A stretch of DNA of 64,000 nt, taken from Kangiella sp. TOML190. GTDB lineage: Bacteria; Pseudomonadota; Gammaproteobacteria; Enterobacterales; Kangiellaceae. Below the pieces are notes generated by a model, which was given only the letters and a program-made list of their open reading frames with translations, was not told where the DNA came from and made no database searches. Shown here in pieces: positions 11,122 through 19,296 of the stretch (position 1 is the stretch's first letter; each line of letters begins with the position of its first letter). Where the stretch lies: contig NZ_BQYL01000001.1 in assembly GCF_023706045.1 (NCBI RefSeq), positions 1,612,001 through 1,676,000 of the forward strand, given 5' to 3'. A program made the position numbers and the translations under genes.

Positions 11122-11982
11122 ATGAAGTTATTGGATTGGAATGTTGGACTGGATCAACCATTTTTCTTGATCTGCGGCCCTTGTGTCATCGAGAGCGAGC
11201 AACTTGCGATCGATACTGCTGGCTACATGAAAGAAATTACGGACAAGTTAGAAATTCCTTATATTTACAAGTCATCTTTCGATAAGGCTAACCGTTCTTC
11301 AAGCAAAAGTTTCCGTGGCCCAGGTCTTGAAAATGGCCTAAAGATTTTGCAAAAGGTTAAAGAGCAGGTGGGCGTGCCAGTATTAACCGATGTGCATGAA
11401 GATACGCCGATGCAAGAAGTCGCCGATGTTGTGGATGTGATGCAAACACCAGCCTTTTTATGCCGCCAAACTAATTTTATTCGTCGGGTTTGTGAGCCAG
11501 GGATCCCTGTGAATATCAAAAAAGGACAGTTTTTATCGCCGTGGGATATGAAAAACGTGATAGATAAAGCTAAAGAAACTGGCAATGAACAGGTTATGAT
11601 TTGTGAGCGTGGCGTTTCTTTTGGCTACAATAACTTAGTTTCAGATATGCGCTCTTTATCCATCATGCGTGAGTCGGGAGTGCCGATTGTTTATGATGCA
11701 ACCCATTCAGCGCAATTACCAGGTGGCCAAGGTTCATCTTCGGGCGGTTTGCGTGAAGTGATTCCGGTGCTAACCCGAGCGGCTATAGCTGCAGGGGTTT
11801 CTGGCGTTTTTATGGAGTCGCATCCGGATCCGGCTATTGCCAAATGTGATGGCCCAAATTCTTTCCCCATGTATCGTATCGAAGAAATGTTAGCGACCAT
11901 GAAAGAATTGGATATAGTGGTAAAAAAAGCAGGTTTTGTTGAAGACTCCATTACCGAGTTTGGTAGTGGTGATTTGATCTAG
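11122..11982 (+). CDS. kdsA: 3-deoxy-8-phosphooctulonate synthase (KDO-8-P synthase)
   Basis: 286 aa, full length. It condenses phosphoenolpyruvate with arabinose-5-phosphate to KDO-8-P for lipopolysaccharide core synthesis. Visible family segments are CGPCVIES, the KSSFDKANR phosphate/metal region, LTDVHE and [10 protein letters not shown]. The C-terminal metal-binding and PEP loops are intact. It starts 30 bp after pyrG and is probably co-transcribed with it. KDO synthesis confirms a Gram-negative host. Confidence 0.97.
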   Translation: MKLLDWNVGLDQPFFLICGPCVIESEQLAIDTAGYMKEITDKLEIPYIYKSSFDKANRSSSKSFRGPGLENGLKILQKVKEQVGVPVLTDVHEDTPMQEVADVVDVMQTPAFLCRQTNFIRRVCEPGIPVNIKKGQFLSPWDMKNVIDKAKETGNEQVMICERGVSFGYNNLVSDMRSLSIMRESGVPIVYDATHSAQLPGGQGSSSGGLREVIPVLTRAAIAAGVSGVFMESHPDPAIAKCDGPNSFPMYRIEEMLATMKELDIVVKKAGFVEDSITEFGSGDLI

Positions 11983-12061
11983 GTTATTAGTTTAGTTTTT
12001 GGTTTAAATAAAAGTAGCAAATGACTAGCACTTGATGTGCAGATTTTGCATAGAGGAATAA

Positions 12062-13339
<1,278 letters not shown>

Positions 13340-13373
13340 AACAGGCTAAAATACTTAACTTCTTCGTTATAAA

Positions 13374-13423
13374 GTTAATGGAAAATGCTCAAATAGTTAC
13401 CTATGTTCCGCTTTTCCATTAAC
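13374..13423. repeat. Long inverted repeat between eno and ftsB
   Basis: Arms gttaatggaaaa (13374-13385) and ttttccattaac (13412-13423) are perfect 12-bp complements around a 26-nt loop. There is no T-run immediately after the 3' arm, so this is not a standard intrinsic terminator. It lies about 80 bp upstream of ftsB and could be an operator, an RNA-stability hairpin or a repeat remnant. Confidence 0.5.
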
Positions 13424-13502
13424 TCAAAGCCTCGAATTTAAGCATTTTTTCACTGTTTTATGTTATAAATAACTTAATAACGCTTATATAAGAAATAAGA
13501 TA

Positions 13503-13784
13503 ATGAAGTGGATAGCCTTAGTATTATGTGTGATTTTAATATCACTGCAATACCGACTTTGGTTCGGCCAGTCCTCTTATCAAAAAATTCAGCTGCAACA
13601 GCAAAAAATCCAACAAATATCAACAGAAAACCAAGAACTCGCCAACCGTAATAAAAAACTCTTCGCTGAAATTGAAGACTTGCGCAAGGGTGTCGAAGCC
13701 GTCGAAGAAAGGGCGCGCTACCAATTGGGCATGATTAAAGAAGGCGAAACCTTTTTTAGATTACTAAACAAAGATCCTGATTAA
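13503..13784 (+). CDS. ftsB: Cell division protein FtsB
   Basis: 93 aa. A single N-terminal membrane helix (about 3-20) is followed by a glutamine-rich coiled coil (about 25-65) and the conserved FtsB tail A-R-Y-x-L-G-M-I-K-x-G-E-x-F-F. It bridges FtsL and FtsQ in the divisome. The stop codon overlaps the ispD start (TAATG at 13782-13786), so the two are translationally coupled, and ftsB-ispD order is conserved in gammaproteobacteria. Confidence 0.94.
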   Translation: MKWIALVLCVILISLQYRLWFGQSSYQKIQLQQQKIQQISTENQELANRNKKLFAEIEDLRKGVEAVEERARYQLGMIKEGETFFRLLNKDPD

Positions 13785-14506
13785 TGCCTGAGACCAGTTC
13801 TTCTAATCCTCAGTCTGCTGAGCAACGAATATGGGCGCTACTGCCAGCGGCCGGAATTGGTTCAAGAATGCAGTCTGAGCTGCCGAAACAATACCTTGAA
13901 ATTGGCGATAAAACCATTTTAGAGCATAGTTTAAGTAATTTTCTTAAACACCCTGCGATATATAAAGTGGTAGTAGCTATTAACCCTAATGATCAACATT
14001 GGCCTCAACTCGAAGTCTCTAGTCACCCAAAAATGGTAACAGTAGAAGGTGGTGCTGAGCGTGCCGACTCGGTAGCAAACGGTTTGGCTGCCATTCGGCA
14101 AATGGGTGGTGAAGATGATTGGGTAATGGTGCACGATGCTGCTCGGCCTTGTCTCTATTCTTTGCATATTGATAACTTGATTATGGCCAGAGATACTTCA
14201 CCCGATGGTGTTATTTTAGCAATTCCATCGTTTGATACAGTTAAAGTTACCAATAATCAGCAGACCATTGATAAGACTATAAACCGCGAAAAAATTTGGC
14301 TCGCGCAAACGCCGCAGTTTTTTCCCGTCGCTAAATTAGCTAAAGCAATTCAAGATACAAAGCAACAGCAACAAAGGATTACTGACGAAGCTTCAGCGAT
14401 GGAAGCACAAGGCTATCATCCAGCGTTAGTGGTTGGTTCAAAAAGGAATATCAAAATTACTGAGCAAGAAGATTTGATCTTGGCATCAATTTCTTTGAGT
14501 ATTTAA
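13784..14506 (+). CDS. ispD: 2-C-methyl-D-erythritol 4-phosphate cytidylyltransferase
   Basis: 240 aa. It transfers CMP to MEP in the non-mevalonate isoprenoid pathway. The nucleotide-binding loop LPAAGIGSRM (about 16-25) with PKQYLEI, then VHDAARP and the C-terminal TDEASAMEAQG are all family motifs. Its usual partner ispF is not adjacent: the his operon (14549-21741) separates them, and ispF appears at 21760. Confidence 0.97.
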   Translation: MPETSSSNPQSAEQRIWALLPAAGIGSRMQSELPKQYLEIGDKTILEHSLSNFLKHPAIYKVVVAINPNDQHWPQLEVSSHPKMVTVEGGAERADSVANGLAAIRQMGGEDDWVMVHDAARPCLYSLHIDNLIMARDTSPDGVILAIPSFDTVKVTNNQQTIDKTINREKIWLAQTPQFFPVAKLAKAIQDTKQQQQRITDEASAMEAQGYHPALVVGSKRNIKITEQEDLILASISLSI

Positions 14507-14513
14507 AAAAGTC

Positions 14514-14542
14514 TTGCAAAAGATATTAACATCAGTTTTAAT
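14514..14542 (+). promoter_or_regulatory. Candidate his operon promoter
   Basis: TTGCAA (14514-14519) and TTTAAT (14537-14542) are separated by 17 nt and match the sigma70 boxes at about 4/6 and 5/6. Transcription would begin around 14549, essentially at the first leader ATG, implying a leaderless or nearly leaderless leader ORF. A more distal promoter within ispD is therefore possible. Confidence 0.3.
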
Positions 14543-14548
14543 CGAGCC

Positions 14549-14623
14549 ATGAATAAGATTTATTTGCAAAATCGCACTCATCACCATCATCCGAGTTTGA
14601 TGGCGGTGTCTTATTGTGTATAA
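14549..14623 (+). CDS. hisL: his operon leader peptide 1 (four consecutive His codons)
   Basis: A 24-codon ORF too short for routine gene calling. Codons 8-14 read N-R-T-H-H-H-H, followed by P; the four His codons are at 14579-14590. The His run followed by proline resembles the enterobacterial HisL peptide. It lies 30 nt before a strong intrinsic terminator and upstream of hisG, so ribosome stalling on the His codons should set which RNA helix forms. The Shine-Dalgarno is poor (GAG only two bases before the ATG), so either translation is leaderless or the peptide begins further in, for example at TTG 14564. Confidence 0.85.
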   Translation: MNKIYLQNRTHHHHPSLMAVSYCV

Positions 14624-14663
14624 AAAATAAATCGTTTTATATAAGAATACATAAAGCCCCGCC
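14602..14663 (+). promoter_or_regulatory. Candidate antiterminator helix of his attenuator 1
   Basis: By hand pairing, 14602-14614 (ggcggtgtcttat) can pair with 14651-14663 (ataaagccccgcc), giving 11 base pairs interrupted by two single mismatches. The 3' strand is the left arm of terminator 1, so the helices are mutually exclusive, as attenuation requires. The 5' strand lies in the leader ORF just after the His codons. Confidence 0.6.
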
Positions 14664-14682
14664 AACCAGCGGGGCTTTTTTT
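14653..14682 (+). terminator. Intrinsic terminator of his attenuator 1
   Basis: A perfect 10-bp stem, aaagccccgc (14653-14662) with gcggggcttt (14669-14678), has a six-base loop and runs into seven T residues (14676-14682). It lies between leader peptide 1 and leader peptide 2, so readthrough leads to a second control module rather than directly to hisG. Confidence 0.9.
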
Positions 14683-14705
14683 ATGGTTAATTTAGAGTTA
14701 AATCA

Positions 14706-14771
14706 ATGAGTTATTTATTTTCAGTACATCATCATCAAATACTGGGTAAGCGACGGTGGGATCGGTTGTAA
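14706..14771 (+). CDS. his operon leader peptide 2 (three consecutive His codons)
   Basis: A second short ORF of 21 codons beginning ATG AGT TAT. Codons 8-10 are His-His-His (14727-14735), followed by Gln, and the C-terminus is basic (K-R-R-W-D-R-L). It follows terminator 1 by 23 nt and precedes terminator 2, so it mirrors the first module. A weak AGAG (14694-14697) lies about eight bases before the ATG. A His triplet in a short ORF directly before a terminator and hisG is unlikely to be chance, but translation is not proven. Confidence 0.7.
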   Translation: MSYLFSVHHHQILGKRRWDRL

Positions 14772-14798
14772 CTGATAAATGCTTGATAAACCCCGTTG
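14751..14798 (+). promoter_or_regulatory. Candidate antiterminator helix of his attenuator 2
   Basis: 14751-14759 (cgacggtgg) can pair with 14791-14798 (ccccgttg), giving eight pairs with one bulged T and one G-U. The 3' strand is part of the left arm of terminator 2, so the two structures compete. This pairing is weaker than in module 1 and was found by eye. Confidence 0.45.
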
Positions 14799-14822
14799 CT
14801 CCGAAAGGTCAACGGGGTTTTT
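14788..14822 (+). terminator. Intrinsic terminator of his attenuator 2
   Basis: Arms aaaccccgttg (14788-14798) and caacggggttt (14810-14820) form a perfect 11-bp stem with an 11-nt loop and run into a T-rich tail (14818-14822, then atttat). It ends 36 nt before the hisG ATG. Confidence 0.88.
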
Positions 14823-14857
14823 ATTTATAGGTTTTAAATTAATATTTGGAGTAGAAA

Positions 14858-15706
14858 ATGACACTAAAAATGGTGATCCCTAAAGGCAAGCTATACGATA
14901 AAGTTGCTGAATTGCTTTCTGATATCGGTTTGTCTTTGGTAGGGGACAGCCGAAATTATAGGCCTACTTTGTACGGCTGTGATATCGAAGTAAAACTTCT
15001 AAAAAGTCAGAATATTCCTGAACTGGTCGCTTTGGGTCAGCATGATATTGGCTTCGCTGGACTAGATTGGATAGAAGAAAATAATGCGGATGTTGAAGTT
15101 TTAGAAAATCTTAACTTTAATCCAGTGCAAGTTGTTGCCTGCATTCCAGAGAATTGGGATTTTAAATCGGTGATGCAAAAAGAAATTATTGTAGCTTCGG
15201 AATATAACAGGATAGCCAAAAACTACCTTGATTCCCTTCAAGTTAAATATAAGTTGCTAAGAGCTTATGGCGCTACTGAGGTTTTTCCGCCGGAAGATGC
15301 CGATATGGTGATTGATAATACTTCTACTGGTTCAACCATTAGAGCCAACCGGCTAAAGGTAGTAGGCACAGTATTACAAAGCTCTACTCAGTTAATAGCT
15401 AATAAATCTGTGTTAAAAGATCCAAAAAAGCGTAAACAAATAGATGATTTGTTACTACTTATTCGAGCGGTATTAAATGGGCGCAAGCGAGTTTTATTGG
15501 AAATGAACTGTAATAAAAAAAATATAGAGCAGATCGTTGAGTTGCTACCTGCTATGCGCGCCCCAACGGTTAGTGAGCTATATAAATCTGACGGGTTTGC
15601 AATAAAAGCAGCAGTAGAAAAGCGATTAATTAAGGACTTATTGCCAGAGCTGATTGCCGCTGGTGCTACTGATATTTTGGAAACCCCTATTAGGAAAGTG
15701 TTATGA
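14858..15706 (+). CDS. hisG: ATP phosphoribosyltransferase HisG, long form
   Basis: 282 aa. It catalyses the first, feedback-inhibited step of histidine synthesis, ATP + PRPP to phosphoribosyl-ATP. The periplasmic-binding-like catalytic domain begins with MVIPKGKLYDKV and includes the PRPP loop D-N-T-S-T-G-S-T (about 151-158). The last ~70 residues match the C-terminal regulatory domain (PAMRAPTVSELY...GATDILETPIRK), so no HisZ is needed. GGAG lies seven bases before the ATG. The stop overlaps the next start as ATGA. It is the first structural gene after the double attenuator. Confidence 0.95.
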   Translation: MTLKMVIPKGKLYDKVAELLSDIGLSLVGDSRNYRPTLYGCDIEVKLLKSQNIPELVALGQHDIGFAGLDWIEENNADVEVLENLNFNPVQVVACIPENWDFKSVMQKEIIVASEYNRIAKNYLDSLQVKYKLLRAYGATEVFPPEDADMVIDNTSTGSTIRANRLKVVGTVLQSSTQLIANKSVLKDPKKRKQIDDLLLLIRAVLNGRKRVLLEMNCNKKNIEQIVELLPAMRAPTVSELYKSDGFAIKAAVEKRLIKDLLPELIAAGATDILETPIRKVL

Positions 15707-17373
15707 ATATTACCTATAAAAATACACTTAAGCTTGATTTTAACGAACGCTCAGATAATCCGCCTGCATGGCTAGATCCTATCACTATAGCTAACAGTAC
15801 ATTATGGTCTTATCCAGACAAATCTTTATTAGAAAAGATCATCTGCCAGCAGTTGGTAATTGATAAGGAGCAATTACTGATCACCAATGGCGGCGATGAA
15901 GCAATTGAGTTGCTATTTAAATCAGCCAAAATCAACAGTTCCGATGTTATTTTACCATTACCAGCTTTTAGCCAATATATACAGGCTGAAACAAGTTGGC
16001 GACTTAGGCTTAATAAAGTGGATTCTAACGACGATTTAACTATCAATATTGACGCTACTCGTCGTTGTATCAAGAAAGCCAAATCTGGTGACATAGTTAT
16101 TATAACTAGTCCTAATAACCCAACTGGCGAAACACTTTCATTGCAAGTGATAAAGCAGTTATGCGCGGATGCTAAACAAGCTGGTGTCATAGTTTTTCTT
16201 GACCAAGCTTATATTGAATTTACAGAGCAAGCGCAGCAAAGCTTAGAGCTAATTGATGAGTTTAATAATTTAATTGTATTAAGAACTCTTTCCAAAGCCT
16301 ATGGTTTAGCGGCAATTCGTATAGGTTATATGCTTGGCAATAAGCAACTTATTAGCAATTTTAAAAACATAGCATTACCTTTTAATAATTCGCAGCCTAG
16401 CATCGATCTGGCAAAGATAGCTTTTACTAAAAAAGCTCAGCTAGAAATTATTAGTTATAGGAAAGTGATTGCTGCTAATAGGAAAACAATTACCAACTAT
16501 CTACAACAAAAGCAATTGCAGCTGGTAGAGAGTGAGGCCAATTTTATCCTGATAACGGGAAATACTCTTAAACTTCGATTGATCAAGGCCGCTTGTGCTA
16601 AAAATAACATTGACATCAAAACTGGGCTGATAGGTCTGTCAATAAACCAGCAATTGGATGCTATCAGGATAAGTATTCCCCATAACATTGAGCGGTTGAC
16701 ACTGGCATTAAAAATTGCACTAGAACCCATGCTTGTTTGTTTCGATATGGATGGTGTATTGATTAATACGCAGAAAAGTTATGATCAATCAACAATTGAA
16801 ACAGTTGCATTTTTTACCGGCCAGCGAATTTCAAATGATGAGATTAAGCAACTAAGAAACTCAGCGGGTTTTAATAATGATTGGAAGTTGACAAGGCAAC
16901 TCATTAAACGTCGTGGAATGAAAGTATCTCTTGAAGAAGTGATCAATAAGTTTCAGGAGTATTATCAGGGGACGAAAAAAACAACTGGTTTTAAGCTAAA
17001 TGAAATCCCTCTAATAGAAGATCGCAATAGGCAAAAGTTTTTTATTCAAAAAAGTCGGACACTAAAAACGGCTGTGGTTACAGGGCGGCCGCTTGCAGAG
17101 GCAAAGCAAGGTTTAGAACTGTTAGGGATTAAAAATACGCTTCTGATTAGCGATGATGATGTTATTAATTCTAAACCAGATCCTGAAGGTGTGATTAAAG
17201 CGAAACAGTACTATAAAGCCGATTCTTGTTGGCTGATCGGTGATTCAGCCGATGATATGTTAGCTGCATGTAAAGCGGGCGCGATAGCTATAGGAATTGG
17301 CGATAAAGGTTTAATGGACTTTGGTGCTGATCTAGTTTTAGAAAGTGTTAACCAATTGGGAGAGCTACTATGA
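15703..17373 (+). CDS. hisC: Histidinol-phosphate aminotransferase fused to a HAD phosphatase domain
   Basis: 556 aa, about 200 longer than ordinary HisC. Residues ~1-343 are a PLP-dependent class I/II aminotransferase with TSPNNPTGE and the Schiff-base lysine K198 in TLSKAYGLA. Residues ~344-556 form a HAD hydrolase: motif I D348-x-D350 (CFDMDGVL), motif II VVTGRP, motif III lysine in SKPDP, motif IV GDSADDM. The downstream hisB lacks the phosphatase domain and no hisN/PHP phosphatase lies in the operon. The likely reading is that one chain transaminates imidazole-acetol-P and then dephosphorylates histidinol-P. The phosphatase assignment is inference from motifs and context. Start and stop overlap hisG and hisB by ATGA. 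Confidence 0.88.
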   Translation: MNITYKNTLKLDFNERSDNPPAWLDPITIANSTLWSYPDKSLLEKIICQQLVIDKEQLLITNGGDEAIELLFKSAKINSSDVILPLPAFSQYIQAETSWRLRLNKVDSNDDLTINIDATRRCIKKAKSGDIVIITSPNNPTGETLSLQVIKQLCADAKQAGVIVFLDQAYIEFTEQAQQSLELIDEFNNLIVLRTLSKAYGLAAIRIGYMLGNKQLISNFKNIALPFNNSQPSIDLAKIAFTKKAQLEIISYRKVIAANRKTITNYLQQKQLQLVESEANFILITGNTLKLRLIKAACAKNNIDIKTGLIGLSINQQLDAIRISIPHNIERLTLALKIALEPMLVCFDMDGVLINTQKSYDQSTIETVAFFTGQRISNDEIKQLRNSAGFNNDWKLTRQLIKRRGMKVSLEEVINKFQEYYQGTKKTTGFKLNEIPLIEDRNRQKFFIQKSRTLKTAVVTGRPLAEAKQGLELLGIKNTLLISDDDVINSKPDPEGVIKAKQYYKADSCWLIGDSADDMLAACKAGAIAIGIGDKGLMDFGADLVLESVNQLGELL

Positions 17374-17954
17374 ATACCGATAAAGCTATTCAAATAGAAA
17401 GGCAAACCAAGGAAACCCAAATTGATATCCAGCTCAAAATTAGAGGCTCGCAGCAATTAAAAATTAATACGGGATTAGCGTTTTTTGACCATATGCTAAG
17501 TCAATTGGCATTGCATGCGGGTTGGGATTTGCGACTAAAGGCTAGCGGAGATTTAGAGGTGGATGATCACCATCTAATTGAAGATGTGGCAATTTGTTTA
17601 GGTCGAGCATTTAATCAAGCTTGGCGGCAACAAAGTAATATAAAGCGTTTTGGTCAAAGATTATTACCTATGGATGCAAGTTTAGTCATGGTAGCAGTAG
17701 ATGTTGCTGGGCGTAGTTATTGTGTCTGTGATCTTCCTTTTGATCGTGAAATGCTCGGGGGGATTGCTACCGAAATGTGGAAGCATTTTTTTTACAGTTT
17801 TGCGATTAATGCACACATTAGTTTGCATATTAAAACGGAATATTTCGACAATAATCATCACCTTATTGAAGCCTGCTTTAAAGGTTTGGCTTTTGCTCTT
17901 AGCGAGGCGCTAGAGAGCAATAATAAAGAAAACAGTTCTAAGGGAGTTTTGTGA
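17370..17954 (+). CDS. hisB: Imidazoleglycerol-phosphate dehydratase, monofunctional HisB
   Basis: 194 aa, only the IGPD domain. It dehydrates imidazole glycerol phosphate to imidazole acetol phosphate. The two manganese-binding repeats are present: DDHHLIED near residue 65 and NNHHLIEA near 162, plus FDHMLSQ. Many gammaproteobacterial HisB proteins carry an N-terminal histidinol-phosphatase domain; here it is absent, and a HAD domain sits instead on the C-terminus of the upstream HisC. It is coupled by 4-nt overlap to hisC and by a TGATG junction to hisH. Confidence 0.95.
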   Translation: MNTDKAIQIERQTKETQIDIQLKIRGSQQLKINTGLAFFDHMLSQLALHAGWDLRLKASGDLEVDDHHLIEDVAICLGRAFNQAWRQQSNIKRFGQRLLPMDASLVMVAVDVAGRSYCVCDLPFDREMLGGIATEMWKHFFYSFAINAHISLHIKTEYFDNNHHLIEACFKGLAFALSEALESNNKENSSKGVL

Positions 17955-18547
17955 TGACAAGCTCAAGAGTAGCTGTAGTTGATACAAAAGCAGGAAATCT
18001 ATTCAGTATTTTATCGGCATTAGAGCGAATTGGATTTACCCCAATATTAGTTGGCTCTGCTGATGATATACAAAAGGACACTGCAGTTTTTAATGCACTG
18101 GTGATTCCCGGTCAAGGTCGTTTTGGCGCTGTGATGAGAAGTTTGCGAACCAATGGCTTAGATAGTTTGATTAAGGACTGGTACTTATCTGGAAGAAAGT
18201 TATTAGGTATTTGCGTAGGAATGCAAATCTTTTTTGCAGAATCAGAGGAGGACATAGGGGTTTCAGGCTTAGGGCTTCTAGAAGGTCAGGTAAAAAGACT
18301 TCAGTTGCCAAAACGGCCTATGGTGGGCTGGTGTGAGTTAGATTCAAAGCAACTTTGGTTAGATAAGAAATGTGTTTATTTTGTTAATGGTTATGGAGTT
18401 TCAAAAACTGAAAGTGAAACTTCCAGAGTGGAGTATGGCGAAGGTTTTGTTGCCAGTATTCGCTCCAAAGGGCTTACCGCTTTTCAATTTCACCCTGAAA
18501 AGTCAGGCTCCGTCGGCGAGGAGATGTTAAGACAATGTTTAATTTAA
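17954..18547 (+). CDS. hisH: Imidazole glycerol phosphate synthase, glutaminase subunit
   Basis: About 197 aa, a class I glutamine amidotransferase that supplies ammonia to HisF. The nucleophile Cys is in GICVGMQ and the catalytic His-Glu in FQFHPEKSG near the C-terminus. GTG 17951 is an alternative start one codon earlier; GGAG at 17942-17945 favours the ATG at 17954. The coding end overlaps hisF by 13 nt, supporting coupled production of the two subunits of one enzyme. Confidence 0.94.
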   Translation: MTSSRVAVVDTKAGNLFSILSALERIGFTPILVGSADDIQKDTAVFNALVIPGQGRFGAVMRSLRTNGLDSLIKDWYLSGRKLLGICVGMQIFFAESEEDIGVSGLGLLEGQVKRLQLPKRPMVGWCELDSKQLWLDKKCVYFVNGYGVSKTESETSRVEYGEGFVASIRSKGLTAFQFHPEKSGSVGEEMLRQCLI

Positions 18548-19296
18548 AACCCAGAGTTATTGTCTGTCTTGATGTCGCTAACGGTAGGGTGGTCAAGGGT
18601 GTTAATTTTAAGCAGCTGGTTGATATGGGTGATCCGGTTGAGTTAGCAATGGATTATCAGCGACAGGGGGCTGATGAAATTGTTTTTTTAGATATTAAAG
18701 CCTCTGTTGAGAATCGCTCCACAGCATTAGATGTAGTAACAAAAGTCGCAAAGCACTTGTCGATTCCTTTTACCGTGGGCGGGGGATTAAATTCATTAGA
18801 AGATGTTTCCCAGTTTCTAATGGCTGGTGCTGATAAGGTGGCTTTAAATTCTGCTGCTGTGATTTCTCCTAGTTTAATTAATCAGATCAGCGATAACTTT
18901 GGAGCCCAATCCCTAGTGGTTGCGGTTGATATAAACAAAGAGCCGGATGGTTTAAAGGTTTATATCAAAGGTGGAAAGGAGAAAACGAGCCTGTCAGCGT
19001 TCAACTGGCTAAGAGAAGTCGAGCAACGCGGAGCGGGAGAAATACTTTTAACTGCAATGCATAAAGACGGAACCAGTTCTGGGTTTGATAATGAGTTGAT
19101 GAATCGAGTGACGCAAAATTCGACAGTACAAATTGTCGCATCAGGCGGTGCTTCAATACCAAAGCATTTTGTTGAAACCTTTAATGCGGGTAGCGATGCT
19201 GCTTTAGCTGCCGGAATGTTTCATCGAGGTGAATATACCATTCAACAAGTGAAATCTGAGTTAATAAACAATCAAATAGAGGTAAGAGAATGCTAA
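18535..19296 (+). CDS. hisF: Imidazole glycerol phosphate synthase, cyclase subunit
   Basis: 253 aa TIM barrel. It uses PRFAR and HisH-derived ammonia to make IGP and AICAR. Catalytic aspartates are visible in IVCLDV (D13) and VAVDI (about D130), with phosphate-binding GGG (TVGGGLNS) and ASGGAS loops. In most proteobacteria hisA lies between hisH and hisF; here hisF directly follows hisH and hisA comes next as a fusion, overlapping by 7 nt. Confidence 0.95.
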   Translation: MFNLKPRVIVCLDVANGRVVKGVNFKQLVDMGDPVELAMDYQRQGADEIVFLDIKASVENRSTALDVVTKVAKHLSIPFTVGGGLNSLEDVSQFLMAGADKVALNSAAVISPSLINQISDNFGAQSLVVAVDINKEPDGLKVYIKGGKEKTSLSAFNWLREVEQRGAGEILLTAMHKDGTSSGFDNELMNRVTQNSTVQIVASGGASIPKHFVETFNAGSDAALAAGMFHRGEYTIQQVKSELINNQIEVREC

